DNA of 64,000 nt from Progne subis subis (taxonomy: Eukaryota; Chordata; Aves; Passeriformes; Hirundinidae): the NCBI GenBank assembly GCA_022316685.1, contig JAKJHU010000030.1, forward strand, positions 8,706,860 through 8,770,859, read 5' to 3'. The position numbers and the translations under genes were made by a program. Shown piece after piece: positions 23,947 through 35,672 of the stretch. Positions within the stretch are counted from its first letter, which is position 1. Every line of letters starts with the position of its first letter. The notes beneath the pieces are model-generated. The model was given only the letters and a program-made list of their open reading frames with translations. It made no database searches and was not told the DNA's origin.

Positions 23947-25040
23947 TGTCTTGGTTTGGAAGACAGGTATCTCCTAGGGAGGGGCAGGGCCTGTTGTATT
24001 TCTCCACGAGACTAGACGACCACTGATGGCAAAAGTAAAAGAGTCTGCTCTCTTTCACCGGGTGGGATATTACAGCTTTTATTCTTGAGTCCTGCCCTGC
24101 TTGGCTGGAGGTGCCAGAGAGCATCAGCCCCTCCCCTGTCGGGGCTCTTTCCCCAGGGGGCAGGGCCCAGAGGCAGGGACAAGACACCACCCAATAAGGG
24201 AGAAGTGGGAGGGAACGGAGATCACATTTCAGTGTGGGGGATGGGCACTGCTGGGCAAGGACAGATCACGTGATACATAAGAAAAACATTACAAATCCGA
24301 TGAAATATAAACCCAATTAATGCATTACAACAGGGGCCTCTCTAGGAATGGGGAACTCCAATCCCTTCCCTCCAAGTTATTATAATTTAGAAGATTAAAG
24401 AGGCTTTTCAGGCAGGGCTATGGGGAAAGGAATAACAGTTCTTTACTGGTAAGTATAACGAGGCAAACAAACAACAACAACTACAGCATTAAGAATAAAC
24501 AGAACCAGGAACCTTGAGGGGCTTTGTTTCACAAAGCCCAGGGCAATCTGATCTCTTGGGACTATGAGAGCACCAAGCTGGAATGATGGAAACTCCCAGG
24601 CTGGTGGCTGGAACAGCAGGATGTCCCCCTCAGGCAAGGGGAGTGTCCTGGCAAAGTGAGCAGTGCTGAAGGAGCTGCAATGGCCAGACAGGGCTGGCCC
24701 AGCTCCAGCAGGGCAGGTGAAGGGGCTCAGAGTTCCTGGGCATATGAGCAGATGATAGAAGATTTCCCAGGACCAGACTTTCTGTTGACAGCGGACTCCT
24801 CCCACAGCAAGCAGCAGCCTGACCGTGCTCTCCGATGCTGAGAGCAACAAACCCCCAGCTCCCCCAGCCCTGTCCTTTTCCCTCCCCCAAAACTCATGGG
24901 GTCTTCCCCCACCTGACTTTCGGCCACGTGTGACCAACTTTGTGTTGGTCAAGCTCCATCTAAGCACCAGTACTTAGTCTCTTAGCAACTTATGGGGAAA
25001 AATTCTCTGAATAAAAAAGGAACAAACCTAACCCCCAACA
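23947..25040 (-). mobile_element. Solo LTR with perfect 5-bp TSD, interrupted by a nested LTR
   Basis: Outer ends are TGTCTTGGTTTGG (23,947) and ACCCCCAACA (25,040). Perfect TSDs CTGTG lie at 23,942-23,946 and 25,041-25,045. The minus orientation is inferred because the roughly 170 bp at the low-coordinate end is shared with the LTR at 27,194-27,863 while the rest diverges, as expected for a conserved R/U5 and variable U3. A 341-bp element of the short LTR family is inserted at 23,992-24,332. Without it and its TSD the LTR is about 747 bp. Open frames inside are by-products of GC-rich U3. Confidence 0.9.
23992..24332 (-). mobile_element. Solo LTR, short family copy 2, nested in a larger LTR
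   Basis: A 341-bp relative of the element at 21,250, sharing TCCGATGAAATATAAACCCA and CAATTAATGCATTACAACA. Flanks AGGGCC (23,986-23,991) and GGGGCC (24,333-24,338) match at 5 of 6 bases. Removing it restores a continuous host LTR, which fixes the order of insertions: the outer LTR came first. Confidence 0.92.
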
Positions 25041-25045
25041 CTGTG

Positions 25046-25732
25046 TGAGGGAAATCTCTGCTTCCTATTTGCTTCACAACAATTCCCTTTTCATGGCTCC
25101 AACTAAGTTCTATGGCTAAGTCTGCCAGGCTGGAGTGGCTGGACTGGATGTCATTAACTAAATCTAAGACAATTCATTTTTCTAAAACACTGTTTATAGC
25201 AAATTTTGTCTCTGGCTGTGGCAAATGATAATTTATATTACTTTTAAAAAGTGTGCTTCCCTGTTTTCTAAATCAGCTTTCAAGTTGTTGAGATGAATAT
25301 TTATGGTCTGGATAGATAGGAGAAGGATCATTCTAAAATTATTCTTCCCTGTTGTTTTCCAGCAGTTTACATATTCAGCTTAGCTTCATCTTCCCATAAT
25401 GTTACTTGCCCGTGTGCATCCCTAACTGCTTAACATGTAAAGACGTGCTTCTGCTTGGCCTCCACTTGTTTCCTTGGGGAAGCATGGATAGTTTACATGT
25501 TTGGCCTCACATCTGCTAGTTGTAAGCAGATATGTCAGGTACCCTTAGAAATATCAAATTCACTTTATAGTGGATATGAAACATAAACTTTAGAGAATTA
25601 AGGATTTTTAGAGGGGTTAAGATTTTAGTTAGAGATATACTTTGCTGAAATTAATTAAAGTAGATAGGTAGGCTTTGCTGAAATTAAAAGTTAGTAATTA
25701 ACTAAGAGAAATTGGGTTTGGGATCACTCTTC
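25046..25732. other. Intergenic; may include the start of the LTR continuing at 26,072
   Basis: Mostly AT-rich. A direct repeat of TTTGCTGAAATTAA occurs at about 25,641 and 25,674. Part of this stretch may belong to the older LTR whose 3' half lies beyond the copy 3 insertion, but its 5' boundary could not be fixed. Confidence 0.4.
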
Positions 25733-26071
25733 TGTAGTTTTCCCCACGAGACTAGATGGCCACCAATGGCAAAAGTAAGAGTCTGCTCTCTGGTACCAGG
25801 TGGAATTTTATAGCTTTTATTCTCAAGTCCTGCTTGCTTTGCTGGAGACCTTTCCTGATGGCTCACTGATGCCAGAGAGCCCTGGCCCCTCCCCAGTTGT
25901 GGCTTTTTCCCCAAGAGGCAGGGCCCAGAGGCACCACCCAATCAGGGAGAAGTGGGAGGGAACAGGGCTGGGTTACATTTCAGTGTGGGGGACGGGTGCT
26001 GCTGGGCAAGGACAGATAGAAAAAACATTACAAATCCGATGAGATATAAACCCAATTAATGCATTACAACA
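25733..26071 (-). mobile_element. Solo LTR, short family copy 3, perfect 6-bp TSD
   Basis: 339 bp, TGTTGTAATGCATTAATTGG (minus, 26,071) to GGGGAAAACTACA (25,733). Perfect 6-bp TSDs CTCTTC at 25,727-25,732 and 26,072-26,077. Poly(A) signal AATAAA is the reverse complement of 25,816-25,821. Very similar to copies 1 and 2, suggesting relatively recent activity of this family. Confidence 0.93.
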
Positions 26072-26099
26072 CTCTTCCATATTAGAATAACTGATTACT

Positions 26100-26622
26100 T
26101 GTCAACTTTGTTTGGTTAGCTGTGTTTATAATGAAGAATATAGAAACGGATTAATAGCTTTTAGGAACATAAGACAATTGTAGGCCTCCTCTGCCCAGAA
26201 ACTGATTGAATGGTCACGAAGACATGAAATAGGAGTCCTACCAAGGGTTCATTCATCACATTTGTATTGAAAAGGTCAGAACGAGGAAGACTTCTTTACT
26301 TCCTCATTTTAGGGACCCCTCCCCATGAAAAGGACAACTAACCCATTTCAAAGAACAAACTACACATTCTTAATAGCTTTTTAGCTAATTACCATACGAA
26401 CAGGGGAATGGGATGTCCCAGGGTTATGAATATGCATTTGTGTTTTGGGTATTCAATCCTTTATAAATAAAAGGACTCTGTAATCACCTGTAAATTGCGG
26501 TGTGAATTTGGGAGCTATCCCGCACAGTGTCCGATGCCGTAATAAACATACACTTTCTAACTTTAAACTGTTAGAGAGGTTTTGTCCGTCTCAGTTGGGT
26601 ATCGATACTAGATCAGTACCCA
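26100..26622 (+). mobile_element. Solo LTR (3' part clear, 5' boundary uncertain)
   Basis: A promoter-like TATA (TTATAAATAAAAGG, 26,461) is followed about 80 bp later by AATAAACATACAC (26,541) and a U5-like GTTAGAGAGGTTTTGTCCGT ending near 26,622. This order (U3 TATA, poly(A) signal, short U5) is an LTR in plus orientation, and the wording resembles bird ERV LTRs. The start was not located; it may lie upstream of 25,733, with copy 3 nested inside it. Confidence 0.7.
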
Positions 26623-27193
26623 TATTTTCTTTAATAAGTCAGATAAGTAAAATTTCATATATAGGAAGTCAAGCCTCAAAAAACATCTCATTTAAAGCTA
26701 ATTATAAATTTTACCCTACTCAAAGGATTTCCTTGAATTAAGAGTAGTGCTTTGACTGAAGCAGTTTCTTTCCAGCTCTTTTCAGTCTTTTTGTTTTTCT
26801 TGTAAGTTAGCAGCTTCACCTGGCCAATGACTAATGAATTCTTAAATTACAGTACACCAGAACACTTAAAAGAAAATACTCAGTTTTTCCTGGCCTATAT
26901 CTTCTGCTTATCATCCTAAAAATTTCAGTGATTTTTGAGTTTCATTAAAGAAATATGTAAAATATACTAGTGGAAATTAGGCTCGCTCTTCTTGTATGTT
27001 ACAAAATTAGTAGTTTTAGCATAGCAGTGTAATTCAGAATACCAGCACCACAATAAATTGAAACAAGATGGAATAAAGCAGGATAAACTTCTTCACCTTG
27101 AGGTATTACTTTTATGCATTTGGGATGTTGGCTTGCTAATACCTGAAGGAAAGGTCTAGCTGATAGCAAATACTTGCTTCTGCTGTTCCACCC
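26623..27193. other. Intergenic, nothing recognised
   Basis: AT-rich DNA between LTRs, no coding signals. Confidence 0.5.
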
Positions 27194-27863
27194 TATCTTA
27201 GTTTGAAAAGACAGGTGTCTGCCAGAGGAAAGCTGGAGCTTGCCTTGGAATGGAGAATGTAAACCCCTTTCCTCTGAATTATTATAATTTTGAAATTAAG
27301 GGGCTTTCAGGCAAAGATATGGGAATAAGGAAAAACAGTCAGAGTCAGAACATGACCTGACACCCTGTTGGTCAGGGTGTTGGAAGCAGTCCAATTAAGT
27401 CCTCCTGAAATGACAGATGTGGTTCTGTTGGAGCAGAGATGATCCTGTAGAGGGGTGTAGTTTTCCTCTGAAGGTTCAGTAGTGGTAAGACAGATCTGGC
27501 ATTCCTCTGGGAATCCAGTGGAAACAAGCTGCCCTGGTGTTCTGAATAGCAGGTTTTATCCAGGTAGGCATGCTTGGCTCCGCCCACTGGAGTGGAGCAT
27601 GTCACAATGGGATGATATAATTGTATCAGTCATACAGTGAGCTTTAATGGCCCATTAACAGCAGATATCCCCCTGGGGGGAGGATGTGTCATGGAAGAGA
27701 TAAGGAACATCGGTCCACCTGGTTTTAACAGCTGGCCCATTAACAGAAAGACACCTGCCGTCCCCCCCCCGCCCCGCCCCAGGTTATGAGATAAAGAAAA
27801 ACACCTGTTCAACAGGCTTCAACAGATGGAAATAGAATATATGTTGCATTGCAACCCAAGACA
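27194..27863 (-). mobile_element. Solo LTR with perfect 5-bp TSD
   Basis: 670 bp from TATCTTAGTTTG (mutated TGTCTTGG end, 27,194) to GCAACCCAAGACA (27,863). Perfect TSDs CACCC at 27,189-27,193 and 27,864-27,868. It shares its low-coordinate 170 bp with the LTR at 23,947. Orientation minus by that comparison. It contains a direct repeat (TGGCCCATTAACAG, about 27,649 and 27,735) and a C10 tract with GC boxes at 27,762-27,781, probably in U3. Confidence 0.92.
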
Positions 27864-28626
27864 CACCCAAACAGTTTATATGCCCTTTGACAAATTTAAA
27901 ACAGCATGGGTTTGAATTTAATTTAGCTTAAATTTAAATACAACTGATTTCTTTTTACTTTGATTCAATCTTGTATGGCAGCAGAGTAGCTTAAGACATC
28001 AAGCTCCTGAAGCTACATAAACTGGCTTTTAAGGGGCCTAGCTTTACATATTGAAGCACTTAGGTTGCCCACTTTTGGGGGTTTTCTATGTAGTCCTTAG
28101 CTTCCTTCTTCTGAGAGGAATTTTGGTACAAAAAACAATTTTTGAAAGCATTAGAAAGGGAGCTGACCCTCAGGAAAAGAATTTGAAGAACAGGTCTCAG
28201 CAGCATTTTTGAGATTTGGCCTTCCCCTGGGAGATCCAATGAGGATCTGCTTGTGCACCACTTCTGCAATGGTGCATGCGCTGCTAATGGCATGTACAGT
28301 CCACATCCTACCAAAAGGGAAAATTTTGCCTGTATGGCTTTTTCCACAGGCAGCATATTCATATGGAATGCTGAATAGCCCAGAAGTGAATCAACAGACA
28401 AGAATTTCACATCCTCACACCATCACAGCTGGCTTGAATGGCATCTCCATAGATTTCTTACAGTAGATGGGGGCAGGGATAACACATTAACAACAGAGAG
28501 AGCCTGGGGAAATTAATCTGACTGAACCCCTTGAAAAGTGCACAAAAATCTACCTGCTGTTATATGGAGGCCACTACTATTTCATAATTTCATTTAGCAA
28601 ATCTTGATTAGTAAAAATTTGAGATG
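27864..28626. other. Intergenic, one unassigned minus-strand ORF
   Basis: A 116-codon minus-strand open frame (28,410-28,060) has no recognisable motif, and its composition fits chance. Confidence 0.4.
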
Positions 28627-28705
28627 ACAGAATCACAGTGATTGAAGTTGGAAGACGCCTCTGGAAGTCATGTGGTCCAGCCCGCCTGCTCAGCTTCTGT
28701 TTGTT
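28627..28705 (-). mobile_element. Short CR1 LINE 3' end
   Basis: ACAGAATCACAGTGATTGAAG, GTTGGAAGACGCCTCTGGAAG and TGGTCCAGCCCGCCTGCTCA follow the reverse complement of the CR1 3' UTR. Only the terminal 80 bp or so can be recognised; what follows is unclear. Confidence 0.75.
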
Positions 28706-31700
28706 ACACTTCAGTCCATGTTCTGGATGCCAGCAGAAACAGTATAATGAACACACAGATGTTGTTGAGGAGACCTAGATCTATTTTGGAGACATCTAGC
28801 AATGATGAAAGAATGTCACACATTTTATTTAAATGAGAGTCCCTACCTTCCCCTCAGCGTTGTGCGCTGGCCCCCTGTTTTGGTATTCTGAGGCACAAAG
28901 CCTGTGCTGCTGCACAGGGGTCCAGATCTGGCTGGGGCTGGATTTAGCCTTCTCTTTTGTAATGTGATGCCTGTGATATAACTGTTAGATATTATACCAA
29001 AAAGCCAAAATGTCACAAACTTAGCTTTTCAGTTACAACTCAAATATGTTTTAATATTAGAAGATTAAAATATTTCTATAAGACTCTTGCAGTGTTTAAA
29101 ATTTTGGATTTTATTTTTAATAATCTATATTTTTCAGTGCAGGTCAAAAATAATGTTTGTATATGAAATTTTCCTCTGGGATGAAATGCTTTTTAATTCT
29201 ATTGTGGAAAATTAATAATGTATTAAAAATCCCTACTTCAAGTAGTATGATTCTTTTAAAAATCTGATATTATTTTTCTGTTTTCTGTCTTGGCTCCACA
29301 ATTTCCATTATATTAGTCAATAATATAATTATTTTTTTATTGTAATACAAAGTAAAGTAAAATATATCTTGTAGATATCAAACATGTGGTTTGGGGCCTT
29401 TTCCAGAGGTGGTTAGAGATGATACTTCTATATAGAACTGTTATGGCTTTAGACATTGCTGTTTCAGAATAGCCAGACTGCTCCTGCTCCTCCTTCAGGA
29501 AGTATTTGAGTACTTCCAGCCATTTGGTAAATCTTTCATTAAAAACCTTTTGTTTTCAAGAAACAGAGTTGATTTTTCTTTGTCATTACAGCTTTCATAC
29601 ATTGTACTGTATGTGAAAAGAGAGGAAATTTCAGCCTTGTGTCATTAGCTATGCAGTTTTGGAAGAAATAGTTATGTATACTTCAGCTTATTTCTTTTGG
29701 GAATGTAGAACTGCAAGGATGGCTAGACAGAACAAAGGGGATCATTGCAAGTGTATTGGCAAATGTAATAGCTCAAATCAAAGGATTAAAACATTGAAAA
29801 ACTCAAATGGTTGATCAGAAATGAAGAAGAATAATTAGGAAATTATATTTAATTATAATGTGCAAATTTGCTTGTCACTCACTTTTCAGTGCCATTATCT
29901 AGGAGTAAAATCTGATTCAGCTTGAACAGGAAATGATTGTACAAGTTTTGATGTGACAGTGCCACCTGCTGTTACATTATGCAATTTGAAAAGAATTTTT
30001 GGAGCATTTTAGACACGCAGGAAAGTTTAGGAGTTGTGGTGCTGAGCTGGTAGCTTTGTGATGAGATGGTAGCTTTAGGTTGCATATGGTACTATATTAA
30101 AATTATTCTTTTTTATATTTAGCTAATTTGATAGAATGTAATAACTTCATTGGGAGGCACCCACACATACTCATTCCTCTGAGAGATGACTGATAAACAT
30201 TCATATCTCTTCATGGCCTGTAGGAGACCATGGGGAGAATTAGTGGAAGCTACACCTTCAGGATCTCAGCCTGGTGCATATGCTGTCAGAGTGCCCACAG
30301 CATTTGGCACATGTGCAAAGTCTGCAGAGGTCTGACTGCAACTCATGTGGAGCTCAGGAGCCTTCACACCTTGGCTTGCTTCATGCAGCAGTTCTGGATG
30401 GACAAAGAGGAGATCTGCTGATACTCAGGATGCCAGGATAAAACTTAAGCATACGTAGAATATAGGAATCTCTATAAAGCAAAATTGTCTGAAAAGAAAG
30501 ATAGAGATAGCTTTTTTAGACTAAAGCACCTGCAGCAGCAGTTGAACAAATCATTCTCCATCCTTCAATGTCCTTTTCAACCTTCTCTATGTTCTACCCA
30601 TTATGAATAGAAGAGTGGAGAGACACCAAAGCAGGACAATGTATTCATGCTGTGAATGCACAATGGATTTATAACAAGCTGTTCTATATACGTTTTTGTT
30701 TGTTTGCTTTGTTTTGTATGCTGAGGTAGGGATTTTGGAAAAAAAACACTAGGAATTGGTTTTTTTTTGGTTTTTTTGTTTTTTTTTTTTTTTTGAGTAG
30801 CAATAGGTATTTCTGAATCCAGTAATGAAAATATAAAGATAGGATTGTTTTTCACTTTGTGCATTAGTTTATTTTATCTAGACTGATTTCATTTGTTATT
30901 GCTCACTTTCATGAGTTTCTTTTGATATTTTACCAACCCCACCCACTAGACTGTTGCAGTTAGAGCCCTGTAGTTAGAAGCATTAGAAAACCAATCACTT
31001 AAGCATTTTCATTTTCCAGATCACTCTTGAACATGTTGAAGTGCAAAGCCTCACACAGACATCTAGAGGATCCTGTTATTTCCCTCCTTCCACTGAGGAA
31101 AAAAAGTAACTCATTCTTACATTTACCTTACTTTTGTTTTATAGCTTTAAAGGAGATCTTTATCCCTATGGGTACTTCCCTCTTACTTCACAACAGCTTA
31201 CTGCCTGCCACTGGATTTGGTGGACAACCCTGCTGAGTGCTTTCTGAGGATCCTGGAGGATTAGACCAGCTAGATTTTTCTACCATCTATTTGAGAGATA
31301 TGGCTTCTCTTTACAAAAACTATGTTGATTCTTCCACAAGATATTTTTAGTATCAAGTATCAACTTCTTAATTCTATGGTTAATTATGCTTTCTAATAAT
31401 TTGCTTGGCACTATTTCAGATTTAATTCACTGGAGTGACCAGAGTACTTTTAAAAATTTTTCATCATCTTTACTACTTTCTATGCTTGATACTGAGACAG
31501 TTTTAACTGCATGGTTACGTGTGGCATGGATTGATTTACTTTAGAACTTGTGGGGAACGATATTGCCTGTCTTTGGCTGTCTTCTCAGCCTAGATGCTAT
31601 ATTTACAGTGTCCAAAAATATAGTCTCAGAATTGTCGTGAAGTTATGTCTCATAATTATATACTTGAGCAATTCCACATACCCTACCTCCTAGATCTGCA

Positions 31701-32834
31701 AATCTATAGACCTATCTCAGCATGTCACAGCGATGCATCTGATGCTGACTTGGTCAGGCAGTGATACTGTAATGATATACCATAATGACAGATATTTTGT
31801 GTTATGAGCTGATATGGCAAATTCATTTGTCTGCTTTGACTCTAAATATTCTTTTATAAACTATTTCTCTGTTACTAAAACAACAGCATCTGTCTGTCCT
31901 CTGTACATCTTGGAATGGCAGAATCTCTGCAATAATAACATGGGACAATAAATAGATTTTTGGAATCAGTGGATATTATGTTAAGTACTTCTGAATGTGC
32001 TATTAGCCCTTATCTGAATTTTCAGACACCTATCTAATTTCAAATTAAAATGTTAGAAAGTAATTTTATTTTTGTTACCTAATAAAATTTTTGTAGCCAT
32101 AACCAAATCTACTGCTATTAAAACCATACTTATGGACAGTAGCATATTTTCTTCATATTTTCTTCATATTTTCTTCATACCATTCAAATAGCTCTAGGGA
32201 TAATTAAGGGATCACTGAGGAAACTTCAGAGAGCTTCATGTGTTAAGTTTCCCTGAGGTTTTTTCCTCAGCTGTGAGCTCCTCCCTGCACAAATTGACTG
32301 ATTTCCATCCTTTTCACTGTGTGCGCTTTCAAACTAAGGTAGTTGTCTTACCATTTAATGCCTAATTCCCTCTGTTTCTAGGATTTTGTTGACAAAATTT
32401 CTTGCCAGCAGTCATTTGTTTATCAGTTTGAAAAGTCTTCAACATTCCTCATTCTTATTACTGGCATGTCCTATGTCACTGACGGTGCTAAACAATCTCA
32501 GACTAATGGATTTTATGCATGCCTACCTTAGCCTTAGTCCTCAGATTTTGTACTACTGAAGTTTTATTAGTAGCATTTTTATTCTCCTTAATAGCTATAG
32601 ATGACTGGCTAAAATTTGTACACAAGAGTACACAGAACACTTGAGATTTCAGTTTAAAGTAGCTCCACTTACATGTATTCCTTTTTACAACATATAGCAG
32701 CAGTTTCTAGATCATAACATGTAATAGGGTCCTGATATGATTCACTGTTTTCTTTCTAGGTTTCCAGACTACTAGGTGCCAAGGACACAGACGAAAACAG
32801 AAATTAATTGTTTAGTCATTTATTCCTTTTGCTC
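28706..32834. other. AT-rich intergenic DNA
   Basis: About 4 kb with no gene recognised. A T-rich run lies at 30,760-30,794 and a short tandem repeat at 32,143-32,178. Text at about 31,250-31,480 (AAAACTATGTTGATTCTTCC and ATTTGCTTGGCACTATTTCA) weakly recalls a very old CR1/L3 RT region on the minus strand, but divergence is too great for a firm call. Confidence 0.4.
32143..32178. repeat. Tandem repeat, 11-bp unit x3
   Basis: CATATTTTCTT is repeated three times head to tail. Confidence 0.9.
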
Positions 32835-33308
32835 ATGTGGACCTGCTGGAGCAAGTCTGGAGAAGGGCCATGAAGATGGACAGAGGGCTGGAGGAACTCT
32901 CCTATGAAGACAGGATGAGAGTCAGATGAAGAAGAACAGGCTCCAGGGATACCTTGAAACAGTCTTTCAGTGACTGAAATGGGCATATAAGAAAGCTGGA
33001 AATCATCTCCCAAGGGCCTGTAATGACAGGACAAGGCTTTAAACTGAAAGAGGGTCCATTTAGATGAGCTATTAGGAAAAAGTTCTTGAGGGTGGTGAGG
33101 CACTGAAACAGGTTCTTCAGGGAAATTGTGGATGTTCCATTCCTGTAAATATTCAAGGCTAGGCTGGATGGGACTTTGAGCAACCTGGTCTAGTGAAAGG
33201 TATCCCAGCCCATTGGGATGTGTTGGGAACAGAATGGTTTTTATGATGTTTGGAACAGGATGATTTTTATGGTCCCTTTTAACCCTAATAATTTCAAGAT
33301 TCTGTGAC
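32835..33308 (+). mobile_element. CR1 LINE 3' fragment
   Basis: Plus-strand order matches CR1: GACCTGCTGGAGCAAGTCTG, AGAAGGGCCATGAAGATGGA, AAAGTTCTTGAGGGTGGTGA, GGCACTGAAACAGGTTCTTC, CAAGGCTAGGCTGGATGGGA, and a terminal AATAATTTCAAGATTCTGTGA. It is 5'-truncated and has frameshifts. Confidence 0.88.
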
Positions 33309-34934
33309 TTTCACTCATGCCTGTTTTGGTGTGATTTTCAAATAGTGGTTGAAAAAGCTGTTTTTGTGCAGATCTCTTCCTGATCCATGTGTGTAAGTCT
33401 AACAGAAGTTGCAGTTTCCACATGAATAAATTGAAAATTCTTGTGATATTCCTTTGTATGGGCACAAGGAAACGTACCTTTTTCAAAACTGGTGAAAAAC
33501 TCAGAATTCAAGTACATTCAGTTATAAGGATTTTTTAAAATTCTTTCTTTGCTAAAAACACATATGCATTATAAAACAGGCCCCCCAAGACAATAATTCT
33601 AACTGATCTTAGTCAAATCATAGAAAAGTGAGCAACTTAAAAATCATGTTAGTTAAACCATGCCAGATATTTAATGCATGATACATTAAAACAAAACCAA
33701 CAAACCAAGACAATTAATTCAAATGGGTTTCCTGACTACTACAATGGTTGGATGGAATTATATATTCATGTCATGACCCCTATCTGCAGCTCTTCATCAA
33801 AACCACATTGCACTGAGAATGTGAAATGTGGCCAGAGCTGATAAGACAAATTATATCTTTCAGTGATTTAAGTAACTGATCCTTCACAGAGAAGCACTGT
33901 TCCAGGCAATTTTCCCATTGGTGTAAATGTATTAATGAGGTTAAAATTGATGACTTAATAAAATGAAACTTAAGCAAGATGCAATTTTCTCTATGTTCAG
34001 GTGGAAATCTTGATATATGTCAGTGTAACATATTTACAGTAAACATTTGACCGTGGTGGACTGCCAGTGTTCTTAAAGAGATTTTCAGTTACAATCAAGG
34101 AAATTTCAGGAACTCCATTAGTGGAGCCACAGCTCAGAGAAGATGATAAAAGAAGCCAGTGAAGTTCTAGTTCATCTGGTGAATGTTTAGTCTCAGAGGA
34201 ATTCTCCTGTCCTGTGCAGATACACACACACCCCTCACATCTGGCTGCAGAGATCAGTACAGAAAGCAGTACTGTTCCTGGCACCCACACAAACACCAAC
34301 AACACTCACACAGACATCACCACCACTGTCAGGAGGTTCTCCTCCTTCTCTCAAGACCAAGGGGTTTCCAGGGGTTTCCAGGCAGACATCCTCCCTGCTG
34401 AGCTGCGCTCCCTTCCTCCACCACAACACACACATCCATGGGTCACTCAAACACCAAAGCAGCCTGTCCCCATCATGTCTGGCCAGAACCCCTTCCCAGG
34501 GCCTGGGCCCCATTTGTCCATCCTCCAGCCCTGACCTGGCTGGTCTAGGTTGAAGTTCTGTAGCAGTTGTCCCTCAACTCATCACAGGACAGAGAGAAAA
34601 GGCACTACCACAGTTCTCTTACATGTAAACCACTGCTTTTATCCCTCCTCCTCTCTAGTTTCCCATACTCCCTCCTCAAGTGAGCTTACAGGCTCAACTG
34701 TCACCTCTCAGTGTCCATAAAATGTGATGAGGATGGCTTCCAGCTGATTAAGATAATTGGCACATTTTGAATGATTATTATGTAGGAAGATGGTCACTTA
34801 GCAAAAGGGGATTAAAAAAGCTATACAATAGTATGGATTATATTTTCATCTTCCCCTACAGAAAACAAAAAATATATTGCTGCTTTTGGTATTTGGATGA
34901 ATGTGTCAAACAAAACTGGACATGTACTGTCATG
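33309..34934. other. Intergenic with a C-rich patch
   Basis: Mostly AT-rich. From 34,205 to 34,540 the plus strand is C/A-rich (CACA, CCTCC), with a small duplication AGGGGTTTCC twice at about 34,360-34,380. Open frames there reflect composition. No known element recognised. Confidence 0.45.
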
Positions 34935-35672
34935 ATTCAACTCCGGGCATCAGTACAGGCTGGGGCATGAAGAAATTGAGAGCAGCCCTGCCAAGAAGGA
35001 CTTGGGGCTGCTGGCAGATCAAAAGCAGGACAAGAGCTGGCAATATGTGTTTGCAGCTGAGAAAGCCTAACATGCCCTGGGTTGCATCAGAAGAAGTGTG
35101 ACCAGCAGGTCAAGGGAGGTGATCCTGCCCCTCTCCTTCTCTCTTGTGAGACTCTAACCGGGGTACTGTGTCCAGCTCTGGTGTCCTCAGCAAAGGAATG
35201 ACATGGGCCCATTGGAGTAAGTCTAGATGAGGGCCATGAAGATGGCCAAGGGCTGGAGCACCTCTCCTGTGAGGAAAAACTGAGAGCTGGAGCTGTTCAG
35301 CCTGGAGAAGTCTGCAGGGAGATCCTAAAGGAGCCTTTCGGTAGTTGAAGGGGGCTTATAAGAAAGCTGGGAGACAGAATTTTTAGAAGACTCTGTTGTG
35401 ATAGGACAAGGGGTAATGGCTTTGAGCTATAAGGGGGTGGATTAGGATATAAGGAAGGAATTTTTTGCACGCAATGTGGTGAAACACTGGAACAGGCTGC
35501 CCAGAGAAGTTGTAGATGCCCCATCTATGGAAACATTCAAGGTTAGATTGAACAGGGCTCTGAGGAACCTGATGTAGTTAAAAAATGTCCCTGCTAAGTG
35601 CAGGGCAGTTGGACTAGATGACATTAAGGTTTCTTCCAACTCAAACCAGTCAATGATTCTATCATTGTTTTA
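34935..35672 (+). mobile_element. CR1 LINE 3' fragment
   Basis: Follows CR1 ORF2 C-terminus on the plus strand: CATCAGTACAGGCTGGGGCA, GGCCAAGGGCTGGAGCACCT, GAGCTGTTCAGCCTGGAGAA, ACACTGGAACAGGCTGCCCA, ending in the 3' UTR with TCAATGATTCTATCATTG, the diagnostic terminal octamer repeat region. About 740 bp, with frames broken. Confidence 0.93.

Noticed and set aside
24443..24967. 174-codon minus-strand ORF
   Set aside because: Lies wholly inside the LTR at 23,947-25,040; GC-rich U3 keeps it open and no retroviral protein motif is visible.
28060..28410. 116-codon minus-strand ORF
   Set aside because: No domain or conserved motif; composition fits random AT-rich DNA.
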